Shown: one piece after another, positions 8,418-17,704 of the stretch
Position numbering within the stretch: position 1 is the stretch's first letter
Layout: each line of letters begins with the position of its first letter
Origin: CAVYGN01 sp963796325
GTDB taxonomy: Bacteria > Spirochaetota > Brevinematia > Brevinematales > JAOACQ01
Direction of reading: 5' to 3'
Length of the DNA: 64,000 nucleotides
Assembly: GCA_963796325.1 (NCBI GenBank)
Contig: CAWCLF010000003.1
Coordinates: forward strand, 372,001 to 436,000
Notes under the pieces: generated by a model
What the model saw: only the letters and a program-made list of their open reading frames with translations
Database searches by the model: none
Told to the model about the DNA's origin: nothing
Translations under genes and position numbers: made by a program

Positions 8418-10022
8418 CTACAGCAGTATTCTTATTCCTGCGTTCACCGTGAACCCGCCGTCGGGAACGTCGGGCCTGTCGAAATTGATCTGGTTGAGGA
8501 TGTTGTTGAAAAGAATTTCAGCGAATATATCCTTTGTAATTGCAAGGGAGAATGAAACGTCCCAGATCCATGCGTTGTCGAAAAATAAGCCGGCCCTGTA
8601 CTGCTGCCTGTCCTTGTATGTCACACGCGTGCCCGCGGTCAAACCCCATGAAGGGTAGGTATAATCGACGCCGACGGAAACCAGGTTTTTGCTGAAAAAG
8701 AGAAGGTCTGTATTGTCTGTTTGCCTGATGGTATAAGAGGCGTTCATAACAAAATTGTCGAAGGCAAGGAGCTCCGCGACGGCTTCAATGTAAACGATAT
8801 TGACATTGGAGACGGCGCTTATCGCATAAAGGTCAGTCGAGGGATCGTACGAATAATTGAGATACGTTGAATACGTCTGATAGCCCGCGTTTCCCCGGAT
8901 GTTGATAAAATCGAACGGAGAATATTGAATGGAATACATATAGACCCACTTTTCCTCAGGTAACGTAAAATGGTAATCGATCTGATTTTCATTGAGTATT
9001 TTGTCGATCGAAAAATTATCCTGCTCGCCGTATATTCCGCCTTTCATGGAAATGACGCTGGAGTATTTATAAAAGAGGATGAGATTCGGCGCCCAAAAAA
9101 ACCCTTTATAATCGTAAACGTCGAATTCCAGGCCGCTCTGTAGGGCGAATACGCCGAGAAGAGGAAACTTATTGAGCACGCCTACTCTTCCGAACTGGAG
9201 CGTATCGTTGGTATAGCTGGAATAGCTGTATTTGCCCGATATTTTCAGGAAGTTGTCCCTTCCCCAGTCTGTTTCAAGATCCAGGTTGCCTCCGGTTTCC
9301 TGGAGGATTTTATCATTATATCCGCCCTGGATCATGTGATTGAGATCGAGGTAGTTATAAAAAGCTTCTCCCTTGAGGACGGTATTCATGCTGATCTCAT
9401 ACAGCGATCCGATGCGGACGGGGATGTTTTTTTTGGTTTCGTTAATATTTGTGATATTAGTGTAGAGCCCGATATTCCTGGTATAATATCCGAAAGTGCC
9501 TGTAAGATCGATATTGGAATTGACGGAATAAATCAGGTCGGCGTTGAGGTCGTCTATACTCAGGCCTGTATTGAAGTAGTTCATGTCCTGGTACCCTATG
9601 TTACCCCTGGTATTGCGCAGATACGTGACAAGGTAGTTGAAATTCCCGGATCTCTTGCCCGTGTTCATTTCGGCTATGATGTTATCATGCATGCCGTAAT
9701 AGAATTTGAAACTTGACAGCGAGAAATCCTCTTTTCCGCGCTGTTTCATCATTTCCGACCTGAATTTGTCGCTTTCCTTTATTTTTGTAAGCTCTTCAAT
9801 ATCTACACCGACATTCGACGAAGGCCTTCCCTGGATTATCGTTTCGTTCTCATTTACAAGCGGGACTTTGCTTTCGTCTTCGATCGACAGTTTGACGTCG
9901 GGGATGATTATTTTCGAGTTGTCCTTTTCCTTAAGAAGTTCATTCGTTTCATCAGGTCCTGCGCTGTATATTACAGTGGCTGTCAGCAGCATGGCTGACA
10001 AAAATAATAAAAAAATTTTCAT
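8418..10022 (-). CDS. Putative outer-membrane beta-barrel protein
   Basis: A 534-residue exported protein with a signal peptide (about residues 1-20, ending IYSAG). Residues 25-110 form a polar, charged N-terminal region. From there to the C-terminus there are regularly alternating aromatic and polar strands (for example FNYLVTYLRN, KISGKYSYSSY, VGVDYTYPSWGLTAGTRVTY), typical of a transmembrane barrel of perhaps 20 strands. It resembles the barrel half of a TonB-dependent receptor, but no plug domain can be recognised. The last residues are NAGIRILL. It is 66 bp downstream of the SDR gene and may share its transcript. No substrate can be proposed. Confidence 0.6.
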   Translation of the reverse strand: MKIFLLFLSAMLLTATVIYSAGPDETNELLKEKDNSKIIIPDVKLSIEDESKVPLVNENETIIQGRPSSNVGVDIEELTKIKESDKFRSEMMKQRGKEDFSLSSFKFYYGMHDNIIAEMNTGKRSGNFNYLVTYLRNTRGNIGYQDMNYFNTGLSIDDLNADLIYSVNSNIDLTGTFGYYTRNIGLYTNITNINETKKNIPVRIGSLYEISMNTVLKGEAFYNYLDLNHMIQGGYNDKILQETGGNLDLETDWGRDNFLKISGKYSYSSYTNDTLQFGRVGVLNKFPLLGVFALQSGLEFDVYDYKGFFWAPNLILFYKYSSVISMKGGIYGEQDNFSIDKILNENQIDYHFTLPEEKWVYMYSIQYSPFDFINIRGNAGYQTYSTYLNYSYDPSTDLYAISAVSNVNIVYIEAVAELLAFDNFVMNASYTIRQTDNTDLLFFSKNLVSVGVDYTYPSWGLTAGTRVTYKDRQQYRAGLFFDNAWIWDVSFSLAITKDIFAEILFNNILNQINFDRPDVPDGGFTVNAGIRILL

Positions 10023-10088
10023 CCGGCCCTCGCAATATAAATTTTTTTAATACTGCCGGTACCAGATTCCGGCTTGCAGCGGTACAGT

Positions 10089-10796
10089 TTACAACCTGAG
10101 ATTTTTATAGTCCTGGGCGGAAAACCTCTGCCCGTTCGGACCGAAATCCTCGAGAAGAGCCGGTACAATTGCACCCGGCAGAACCGTTTCAACAGGATAG
10201 GGGGCCCTCTGGGATCCGAGGTCCGTTCTGAGCCATCCGGGGTCGATATAAGATATCAATACATTTGTACCCTTCAGCTCCGCCGAGATATCGAGCGTAT
10301 ATTTATCTATAGCGGCTTTAGATATGCTGTAAGGAGCCAGGTCGGGCTGGTCTTTGATTCCCGAAGTAAGGTTGACGATCCTTCCGAATCCCTTTTCCAC
10401 CATTTTTGGAATAAAAAAATTGCAGATTTCGACTACCGCGAAAAAATTGATATCAATGATTTTCCTCCATTCCTCCATGGGAATTGTCCAGACTTTCTGG
10501 CTGCGGCTCATTATGGCCGCATTGTTATAAAGGATTTCAATATGGCCGCCGGCGGCGGCTTGAGCATCGCGGCACATTTTTTTAATTTCTGCGGTATCGT
10601 CGAGTACGCCTTCGACTACATCAGCCTTAATGCTGTAATCCTTGAGCATCCGGTATGTTTTATCCGCGTTTTCCTTTTTCCTTCCATGGATGACGACATT
10701 GCAGGAGCATTGTGCCAGACCTATTGCAATCTGCTGGCCTATCCCCCTGGCGGAGCCTGTTACAAAGGCCCATCTGTTTTTAAGCATTTCATTCAT
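10089..10796 (-). CDS. Short-chain dehydrogenase/reductase (SDR)
   Basis: A 235-residue classical SDR. The N-terminus has the NAD(P)-binding TGSARGIGQQIA motif, followed by YNNAAIM (in place of NNAG) and the catalytic pair in YSISKAA, with serine in NLTSGIK upstream. It therefore looks catalytically complete. The start at 10796 is the first ATG that does not overlap the upstream gene. The substrate cannot be read from the sequence. It lies 23 bp after the YbjQ gene on the same strand. Confidence 0.82.
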   Translation of the reverse strand: MNEMLKNRWAFVTGSARGIGQQIAIGLAQCSCNVVIHGRKKENADKTYRMLKDYSIKADVVEGVLDDTAEIKKMCRDAQAAAGGHIEILYNNAAIMSRSQKVWTIPMEEWRKIIDINFFAVVEICNFFIPKMVEKGFGRIVNLTSGIKDQPDLAPYSISKAAIDKYTLDISAELKGTNVLISYIDPGWLRTDLGSQRAPYPVETVLPGAIVPALLEDFGPNGQRFSAQDYKNLRL

Positions 10797-10819
10797 TTTA
10801 TGACCCCGTTTTTTAATTA

Positions 10820-11143
10820 CTATTCGAAAAGCACGGCCGTTCCGTAGCATAGTACTTCCGTAACACCCGGCATAACCTCGTTTGCGTCATACCTGATTCC
10901 GATTATTCCGTTTGCGCCGAGCTGTTCTGCATGCTCGGTCATTTTCCCGAAAGCCTCGTTCCTTGCCTTTTCGCAGAGTTCCGTAAAGATAGTAATGTTG
11001 CCCCCGAAGATAGTCTGGATTGAACCGGCGAAATTACCAAGTATAGACCTCGACCTTACGGTTATTCCCCTGACAAGACCGAAATTCTTCGAGACGACCT
11101 TCCCTTTGATATCGAAAGCTGTAGTTGTGTTCTCCATATTCAT
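10820..11143 (-). CDS. YbjQ/UPF0145 family protein
   Basis: A 107-residue protein with the family's features: GKVVSKNFGLVRGITVRSRS near the start, a central FTELCEKARNEAFGKM helix, and GANGIIGIRYDANE. The family forms small pentameric rings and is annotated as putative heavy-metal-binding, but no function is proven. The ATG has AAGGAGA 7 nt upstream. A promoter with TTGAAA and TATATT lies just upstream. The SDR and barrel genes follow and may be co-transcribed. Confidence 0.85.
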   Translation of the reverse strand: MNMENTTTAFDIKGKVVSKNFGLVRGITVRSRSILGNFAGSIQTIFGGNITIFTELCEKARNEAFGKMTEHAEQLGANGIIGIRYDANEVMPGVTEVLCYGTAVLFE

Positions 11144-11181
11144 GTCTTATCTCCTTTCCCGGATTAATTGCCTGCCTACAT

Positions 11182-11209
11182 AATATAATCCGGAATTATT
11201 TTATTTCAA
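11182..11209 (-). promoter_or_regulatory. Promoter of the YbjQ gene
   Basis: On the minus strand TTGAAA (11209-11204) and TATATT (11187-11182) are separated by 16 bp, about 40 bp before the start codon. Confidence 0.5.
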
Positions 11210-11223
11210 GTAAGAAGATATTG

Positions 11224-11259
11224 CAAAAAAATAATGGGCCGCTCCATAAGAAGCGGCCC
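11224..11259 (-). terminator. Rho-independent terminator of ppdK
   Basis: On the minus strand a stem GGGCCGCT/AGCGGCCC (8 bp, arms at 11252-11259 and 11236-11243) is followed by ATTATTTTTTT. It lies 25 bp after the ppdK stop. Confidence 0.85.
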
Positions 11260-11283
11260 GCTGTCTGCCAGACTTGTTTTATT

Positions 11284-13980
11284 TTACTTGCCCGGTTTTT
11301 TATCTTCGATGACAGCCTGTGCGGCTGCCAGGCGGGCTATAGGTACACGGAAGGGTGAACAGGAGACATAGTTCATACCGGCCCTGTGGCAGAACTTCAC
11401 TGATTTAAGCTCACCGCCATGTTCCCCGCAGATGCCGATCTTGAGGTTGGGCCTTGTGCTTCTGCCCTTTTCGATAGCCCATTTTACGAGAAGGCCGACG
11501 CCGGCCTGGTCGAGGGACTGGAAGGGATCGTCCTTGAAAACCCCCGCCTTTTTTTCATCCACATAATCGGGCAGGAACCTGCCCGCATCGTCCCTGGACA
11601 TTCCCAGGGTCATCTGGGTGAGGTCGTTTGTACCGAACGAGAAGAACTCGGCTACTTCCGCGATCTGGTCGGCAAGGAGCGCAGCCCTGGGCACTTCGAT
11701 CATGGTCCCCACCATGTATTTGACATTCTGGCCGCTTTTTTTGATGATGGAATCGGCCACTTCCCTTGTCCTTATTTCGAGTATTTTAAGTTCCTTTTTA
11801 TCTATTACAAGAGGGTGCATTATCTCAGGTTCGACTTTTATGCCTTCTTTTGAACATTCGCATGCGGCTTCTATTATTGCCGTCACCTGCATATCGAGTA
11901 TTTCAGGGTAGGTTATGCAGAGCCTGCATCCCCTGTGCCCCGGCATGGGGTTGGCTTCGTGAAGCTGTTCGACGCGGAGCTTGACCTTTTCGTAAGGCAC
12001 GCCGATCTTCTTTGCAAGTTCCCTCTGCTTGGGCTCGTCATGCGGAACGAATTCATGAAGCGGCGGATCGATAAGCCTGATTGTAACGGGTTTTCCGTTC
12101 ATAGCCTTGAAAATACCCTTGAAATCGGCTTTCTGGAAGGGAAGGAGTTTTGCGAGAGCAGACTTCCTGTGCTCCACGGTATCTGCAACTATCATTTCCT
12201 GTATGGCTTCCCGCCTTTCCTCCGTATCGAAGAACATATGTTCCGTCCTGCAGAGACCTATGCCTTCCGCGCCTAATTTGACGGCATGTTCGGCATCGTA
12301 AGGAGTATCGGCATTCGTCCTTATCTTAAGCTTCCGGATTTCGTCCGCCCATTTCAGCATGGTGTTGTAAGACTCCGGCAGCTGAGGCTGGACAAGCTTG
12401 AGAGAGGTCCTGTAAACTTCCCCGGTGGTCCCGTTGAGTGTAATTTCCTCGCCTTCTTTAACTACCGCTTCGCCTACCTTGAACAATTTCTTATTATAAT
12501 CTATATCGAGCTTTTCACATCCGACGATGCAGCATTTGCCCCATCCCCTTGCAACAACCGCGGCATGACTTGTCTTGCCGCCGGTGGCTGTCAGTATACC
12601 TGCAGCGGCATGCATACCGCCGACATCCTCGGGGCTCGTTTCCTTCCTGACAAGGATGACTCTTTCGCCCCTTTCGGCCCATTCCTCAGCGTCAGCCGCG
12701 TTAAAGACTACCCTGCCGGCTGCAGCGCCGGGTACGGCGTCAATGCCCTGGACGAGAAAGTTTTTCTTCAAGTTTTCCTTCTGAGAAGGATCGATAACAG
12801 GGTAGAATATACCCTCGATGTCTTTATCCTTGATGCGCATGATCGCTTCTTCCCTGGTTATAAGCTTTTCATTAACCATGTCTGCAGCAATCCTGAAAGC
12901 GGCGCCGGGCGATCTTTTTCCGGTGCGGCACTGCAGCATATACAGCGTGCCTTCTTCCACCGTGAATTCGAGGTCCTGCATGTCCTTGTAATGATGCTCG
13001 AGGGTTTTCCTGACTTCAACAAGCTGTTTATACGCCTTGGGATCGGCCTTTTCGAAATCCGACAGCTTGATCGGCGTGCGGATCCCGGCTACGACGTCTT
13101 CACCCTGTGCGTTGATCAGGTAATCCCCGTAGAAAGTGTTGTCCCCGGTATTGGGGTCGCGGGTAAAACATACGCCTGTGCCGGAAGTGTCGCCCATATT
13201 GCCGAATACCATCTGCACAATATTGACCGCAGTGCCGACTATCCCCTGGATCTTCTCGACCCTTCTGTAAGTAACAGCTTTATCGGCCATCCAGCTTCCG
13301 AATACTGCCCCGATTGAGCCCCAGAGCTGTTCCTTGGGATCCTGGGGAAAATCGCTTCCGATTTCTTTTTTATAAAGTTCTTTAAAGACTTTGATAAGCT
13401 CTTCAAGTTCAGCCGCATCGACATCGGTGTCGTTGACTTTCTTCGACTCCGGTACGGACAAGCGCTTCCTTGTCTTTTCATTCTTGACCTTGTCGAAGGC
13501 ATGGTCGAAATTTTCCCTCTCGATTCCCATTGCGGTCGAACCGTACATCATTATGAAACGCCTGTAAGCGTCCAGGGCGAATCTCCTGTTTCCTGTTTTC
13601 TGGGAAAGACCTTCAACGGATTTATCGTTAAGTCCTAGGTTAAGGATGGTTTCCATCATTCCGGGCATCGAGATCGGCGCACCGGACCTGACCGAAACGA
13701 GAAGGGGATCGCGCGCATCGCCCAGCTTCTTACCGATGATCTTTTCAAGCTTTGCGAGGTGCTCTTCGACCTCTTCCTTAAGTCCGTCCGGGTACTTTTT
13801 CCCGTTTTTATAGTATAGATCGCAGACTTCCGTCGTGATAGTGAACCCGCCGGGTACGGGGAGGCCGATGCTTGTCATTTCGGCCAGGCCTGCTCCCTTG
13901 CCGCCGAGCAGCTCCTTCATGGTTCCGTTTCCCTCGGACTTACCCCCGCCGAAGAAATACACATACTTCGATTTTGGCAT
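11284..13980 (-). CDS. ppdK: Pyruvate, phosphate dikinase
   Basis: An 898-residue full-length enzyme. The chosen ATG has GGAGG 7 nt upstream; a TTG five codons earlier is inside that site. The ATP-grasp domain starts with LLGGKGAGLAEMTSIGLPVP. The central swivelling domain carries TATGGKTSHAAVVARGWGK, with the phosphorylated histidine and the threonine used by the PDRP regulator. The C-terminal PEP/pyruvate barrel has SFGTNDLTQMT and GICGEHGGE with the catalytic cysteine just before EHGG. It interconverts pyruvate, ATP and phosphate with PEP, AMP and PPi, and is common in anaerobes as a PPi-linked glycolytic step. No PDRP gene is nearby. The gene is monocistronic with its own terminator. Confidence 0.96.
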   Translation of the reverse strand: MPKSKYVYFFGGGKSEGNGTMKELLGGKGAGLAEMTSIGLPVPGGFTITTEVCDLYYKNGKKYPDGLKEEVEEHLAKLEKIIGKKLGDARDPLLVSVRSGAPISMPGMMETILNLGLNDKSVEGLSQKTGNRRFALDAYRRFIMMYGSTAMGIERENFDHAFDKVKNEKTRKRLSVPESKKVNDTDVDAAELEELIKVFKELYKKEIGSDFPQDPKEQLWGSIGAVFGSWMADKAVTYRRVEKIQGIVGTAVNIVQMVFGNMGDTSGTGVCFTRDPNTGDNTFYGDYLINAQGEDVVAGIRTPIKLSDFEKADPKAYKQLVEVRKTLEHHYKDMQDLEFTVEEGTLYMLQCRTGKRSPGAAFRIAADMVNEKLITREEAIMRIKDKDIEGIFYPVIDPSQKENLKKNFLVQGIDAVPGAAAGRVVFNAADAEEWAERGERVILVRKETSPEDVGGMHAAAGILTATGGKTSHAAVVARGWGKCCIVGCEKLDIDYNKKLFKVGEAVVKEGEEITLNGTTGEVYRTSLKLVQPQLPESYNTMLKWADEIRKLKIRTNADTPYDAEHAVKLGAEGIGLCRTEHMFFDTEERREAIQEMIVADTVEHRKSALAKLLPFQKADFKGIFKAMNGKPVTIRLIDPPLHEFVPHDEPKQRELAKKIGVPYEKVKLRVEQLHEANPMPGHRGCRLCITYPEILDMQVTAIIEAACECSKEGIKVEPEIMHPLVIDKKELKILEIRTREVADSIIKKSGQNVKYMVGTMIEVPRAALLADQIAEVAEFFSFGTNDLTQMTLGMSRDDAGRFLPDYVDEKKAGVFKDDPFQSLDQAGVGLLVKWAIEKGRSTRPNLKIGICGEHGGELKSVKFCHRAGMNYVSCSPFRVPIARLAAAQAVIEDKKPGK

Positions 13981-13995
13981 ATTTATATCCTCCAA

Positions 13996-14476
13996 TCGTA
14001 TTTTTTATAATTAAGGAAGGAACATACATTAAATTTCATGCCGCCGGGCGAAAATGTCAATGTAATTTCTTGTCATGACTATGAAAGAAAACCCGGGCAT
14101 GTTATTTTAAGACCGGCAGGCAAATTTAGCAATTTATCGGCTCAGTCGACAGTCAGGAGTCGAAAGTCGACAGTGAAAGCATGGCTGCCGACTGTTCGCG
14201 GGCGCATTAAATTATATAGGGCGCTAATATTTTTTCGATCCCGGCAAGCCTTGTCAATATAAATTCAATTTCTTTAATTACAGCATATTGACAATAAATA
14301 ATTATTATATTAATCTTTCCATATTTTATAAATATTTTATAAGGGCCGTTTTATGAAAAGTAATTCGGTAAATTTATTAAATTTATCGACCATTCTAAAA
14401 ATATCCTGCGCAATATTGTCCTTGATGAAGGCCAGGCAGCGGCTGCGGCTTCGCCCGACGGGATAACCTGGAGATA
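13996..14476. other. Non-coding stretch between ppdK and the metzincin pseudogene
   Basis: About 480 bp hold no convincing gene. The only structured element is the 7-nt repeat array at 14143-14194. The right part (14215-14420) is very AT-rich. A 74-codon open frame at 14038-14262 runs through the repeat and has no family resemblance, so I do not call it. Confidence 0.6.
14143..14194. repeat. 7-nt repeat array (copy B)
   Basis: Five head-to-tail 7-nt units (CAGTCGA, CAGTCAG, GAGTCGA, AAGTCGA, CAGTGAA) run from 14143 to 14177, followed by a short opposing arm (GCTGCCGACTG, 14184-14194). It has the same unit and phase as the arrays at 7286 and 54028. Confidence 0.7.
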
Positions 14477-16393
14477 ATTATTAAAATTTTAATAATTGGC
14501 ATACTGATTCTTTCTTCGTTTTTTACTATTTTATGTTATACCAATGTAACAGCTCAAACGGCAAACAAATACTTAATACCTTCTCAGGTTTCTTTGACTT
14601 CTAATCGAGAATATGCTTTACAGGCAGTATACTTTATAGCATCCGACCGCCGGCCAATTCATGATTACGATAAAAAGATCGCCACAGTATTAGCCTATGT
14701 TTCAGATTTCTGGCGGAATTCCATGGCGAAAGAGGGACTGCCTTCACGAGGCCCTTTATTCTATGGCGAGAACGGAAAGCTTAAGATACAAGTAGTCCAC
14801 GGTAAACATCCGGCGGTATATTATGGCGGAGGCGGCCGAACTAATGCACAGCCATATTATTGGTTGACCTGGTCTGCTGAAATTGATGAACAATTAGGCA
14901 GTTTTTGGACGAATTTCTACGTCATATTTGCCGAGACTTACGATGAAAGCCCTGCTGATTTTGAGTATAACGGAACATTTGCCCTGGGAAATCCTTTCGG
15001 AACCCATGGCGGGGGTGCGAGTATAAGCGCCTGGATCCTTCGAGATGAATACTGTTCCCTCAGCCCGGCTGAAGAGTTAAATTTATTCAATGATAAGACG
15101 CCGGTAAATGGACGTCAGACATATCTTTGGGATGGGAGCAAGACAAGCTTACGGGGCTTAATGGCAAGTGTGGGCATTGGCGCTTTAGGGCATGAAGCAG
15201 GGCATCTTTTCGGGCTCTGGCACGATCACAGAGACAGAGACTACTATATTATGGGCAGCGGTTTTCGTGATTTTAAAACGAACTATTGCAATAATGACGG
15301 TTCTAAACCTATGGGCATTTCTCCCGAACAAGCTCAATTTGCCTCATGCTGCCGATTATTGAACCCCGGTCTGGATTTTTCAGATGATACCCCGCCGGCA
15401 GCGACACTCGAAACTACAAATGAAGTCACCGCAGGTACAAAATCCCTGTCGGTAAAACTTTCGGCTTGTGATAATAAGGGGCTGCGGTATGTTATATTCT
15501 TCGAAAAACAGTCCGACAGCGTATGCGGCGGAGAGTCATTATCAGGTCTATCCAATTCGATCGAGATTAAGCTGACAGTACCTCCGCTCAAACCCGGAAA
15601 AACAGAACTTTACGCTATTGTTGCAGACAATGGCGGGAATAAAACCCAGATTTTTAAAACCATTCAGGTTAAATACGGAGATATCAATGCCAAGGACGAA
15701 TCCGGACGCACAATGCTTATGGAGGCCGCTATTGAAGGCAGGACCGACACTATCACTCAGCTGATTAATTCAAAAGCCGATATCAATCTTAAGGACAATG
15801 ACGGATGCACCGCACTGATGCAGGCAATAATTTTCAAACAGATAAATGCGGTTAAGTTGCTTGCTGATGCCGGAGCAGACCTGAATGCAAGGGATAAAAA
15901 CGGGCTGACCGCCCCGATGTTGATAATTCCTTACGGAGCGCCCGCAGACACATTTAAAATACTCCTGGGCGCAAGGGCGAATCCCGATATTTCGGATAAT
16001 AAAGGCTGCACTGTTTTAATGCAGGCGATTGCTTTCAACGCGACAAATGCAGTCAAAATGCTGCTCAATGCAGGCGCCGATGTAAATCTTAAGGACAATA
16101 AGACAGGTACCGCTATAATGTGGGCAATAGCTTAAAACCGCACCGAAATATGTAAAATGCTCATAGATGCCCATGAAGATCTCAATTTGAAAAATGACGA
16201 TGGCGACACGGCTTTAATTATTGCCATCTCGTACGGCTTTAATGATATAGTGAAAATGATCATCCAGGCAGGCGCTGATGTAAGTATAAAAGATAACAAT
16301 GGTAATGACGCATTGGCCTGGGCAAAGGCTAAAAATAACCGGATTTGCATAAAACTCCTTGAGGAAGGAGCAAGCCATGCCAGAATCGATTAA
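14477..16393 (+). pseudogene. Secreted metzincin-type metalloprotease with ankyrin repeats, interrupted
   Basis: One frame encodes, in order: a signal peptide (IIIKILIIGILILSSFF, ending VTAQ, 14477-14560), a catalytic domain with HEAGHLFGLWH (HExxHxxGxxH zinc motif, near 15190) and a Met-turn (YYIMGSGF), an Ig-like beta region, and seven ankyrin repeats (about 15680-16380). Two defects are visible. The signal peptide has no ATG, GTG or TTG in frame; a GGAG at 14470-14473 is followed 6 nt later by ATT. A TAA at 16133-16135 interrupts repeat 5 after MWAIA, yet the same frame continues with repeats 5-7 to 16393. A shorter product from a TTG at 14594 would lack the export signal. Without the defects it would be an exported protease of about 638 residues. 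The product is probably non-functional, or expressed through a rare AUU start and truncated. Confidence 0.75.
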
Positions 16394-16850
16394 GCCCGAT
16401 CCGGCGCTCAGGCGCCTCGAAAAACTTACCGGCAGGTGGGAATTCAGTGGACGGACGCTTGGAGCGCAGGAAGACAACATAACCGGCTGGAACAACTTCG
16501 AATGGATCGCCGGCGGATTCTTTTTAAAATCGGAGGGCGAGATCGACTTCAAGGGAATGAAGATGACCAGCCTTGAAATAATCGGGTACGACCCCGGGAG
16601 GAACATTTTCCCCTCTAAGGTATATTCGAGCATGTCGGGCGAGGCCCTCGATTACGAATGGGACGTCAAGGGCAGCATTGTAATTCATAAAGGCCTGGGT
16701 GCGACCTACAGGGGAGAATTCAGCGAAGACGGCAATACCCTGACGGGCGGCTGGCGTCAGGATGAAGGAACGCCCGCAACAAAAGGCGCGGCGTACGATG
16801 CGGTGATGACGAGGGCGGGAAATGGAGATATAAATGGCAAAAGCCAATAA
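16377..16850 (+). CDS. DUF1579 family protein
   Basis: A 157-residue soluble protein beginning MPESIKPDPALRRLEKLTGRWEF, the characteristic opening of DUF1579 (lipocalin-like, function unknown), and running through VIHKGLGATYRGEF and GNTLTGGWRQDEG. AAGGAG lies 6 nt before the ATG, inside the last codons of the ankyrin frame, so the genes overlap by 17 bp. A distant relative lies at 1111-1593. Its last ten codons overlap the start of an hsdM fragment, so the 3' end may have been rearranged. Confidence 0.8.
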   Translation: MPESIKPDPALRRLEKLTGRWEFSGRTLGAQEDNITGWNNFEWIAGGFFLKSEGEIDFKGMKMTSLEIIGYDPGRNIFPSKVYSSMSGEALDYEWDVKGSIVIHKGLGATYRGEFSEDGNTLTGGWRQDEGTPATKGAAYDAVMTRAGNGDINGKSQ

Positions 16851-17004
16851 TAATAACTTAAAAGAAGAGCCGCTTGAAAAGCAGCTATGGAAAGCGGCCG
16901 ATAAACTTCGGAAAAACATCGATGCCGCAGAATACAAGCATATCGTTCTCGGCCTGATTTTCCTGAAATATATCTCGGATGCCTTTGAGCAACTGCACTC
17001 GTGA
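16834..17004 (+). pseudogene. hsdM: N-terminal fragment of a type I restriction methylase (HsdM)
   Basis: A 56-codon frame reads KQLWKAADKLRKNIDAAEYK and then HIVLGLIFLKYISDAFEQLH, which is the highly conserved HsdM N-terminal domain opening. It then stops at TGA. It has an ATG with GGAGA upstream. The rest of the methylase, including the N6-adenine methyltransferase domain (about 450 residues), and any hsdS or hsdR are absent. It is a remnant of a lost type I restriction-modification locus. It overlaps the end of the DUF1579 gene by 17 bp in another frame. Confidence 0.8.
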
Positions 17005-17108
17005 AAATACTTTCACAGATGCGTTCCTTTTATATTATTAAATTAATTACAGTAAGAATAAAAAAATAATTTCTTTGTCCGCTTTCATTTCTATAAAAAG
17101 AAAGGCAA

Positions 17109-17516
17109 TTAACGCCATACGCCGAGTACCGCCCCAAACACCAGGTAATTGATGAGATAATATCCAACCTCTATGGCCCATGCTTTATAGCGGCCCGGGA
17201 AAAGCTCCGTGACCAGCATGGCGGGTGCGATAGTCCCGAGCCATATCGAAAAACCCGCCAGCAAACCTATCCACACATTATTGATCGATAATAAATTAAC
17301 GGCGGCGGATACGAAGACAACCTGTATAATGCCGGAAATTATAATGAGACTCCATGTCAACGGTGTTCCGAAATTCGGATTATCCTTAGGTTTTTTTCCG
17401 ATCGCTTTCCACCACATGGGGAAAAAAGTTTTGGGACCGTACCAGACGGAACCGCTGATAAGATTAAATAACAGGCAGACGGCAATAGCGGCCCAGTTAT
17501 AAGTTCCTATATGCAT
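17109..17516 (-). CDS. DUF1761 family membrane protein
   Basis: A 135-residue protein with four membrane helices, matching DUF1761 in length and in the motifs LISGSVWYGPKTFFPMWWKA and FSIWLGTIAPAMLV. The ATG at 17516 has GGGAGG 5 nt upstream; a GTG two codons earlier is less likely. The family is a small integral membrane protein of unknown function. It is monocistronic and convergent with the hsdM fragment. Confidence 0.8.
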   Translation of the reverse strand: MHIGTYNWAAIAVCLLFNLISGSVWYGPKTFFPMWWKAIGKKPKDNPNFGTPLTWSLIIISGIIQVVFVSAAVNLLSINNVWIGLLAGFSIWLGTIAPAMLVTELFPGRYKAWAIEVGYYLINYLVFGAVLGVWR

Positions 17517-17670
17517 ATGCACCTCCCTATAAAATCATAATTCAAATTAAGCAAAGATGAAATTCCCGTCAAGATGCTTGGGCCGCCCCGGTTGAAGAGG
17601 TATTATAATAAGAATTGATCGACTGTTATTCGTCATTATATTGCATAAAATATATTGAACAAACAAATCG

Positions 17671-17698
17671 TTGATATTTTATAAATAAAAACTATAAT
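17671..17698 (+). promoter_or_regulatory. Promoter implying a leaderless transcript
   Basis: TTGATA (17671-17676) and a perfect TATAAT (17693-17698) are 16 bp apart. The ATG of the next gene starts at 17705, where transcription would be expected to begin. No Shine-Dalgarno sequence lies before that ATG. Confidence 0.6.
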
Positions 17699-17704
17699 AA
17701 GTAT

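Noticed and set aside
10089..10796. The SDR as a second fabG
   Set aside because: It has NNAA instead of NNAG and a different C-terminus, and its neighbours are not fatty-acid genes; only a general SDR call is supported.
12286..13317. A long open frame (343 codons) on the plus strand inside ppdK
   Set aside because: It is antisense to the strongly conserved dikinase and shows no family motifs; long antisense frames are common in genes of this composition.
14038..14262. A 74-codon frame after ppdK
   Set aside because: It runs through the 7-nt repeat array, lacks a ribosome-binding site and has no recognisable domain.
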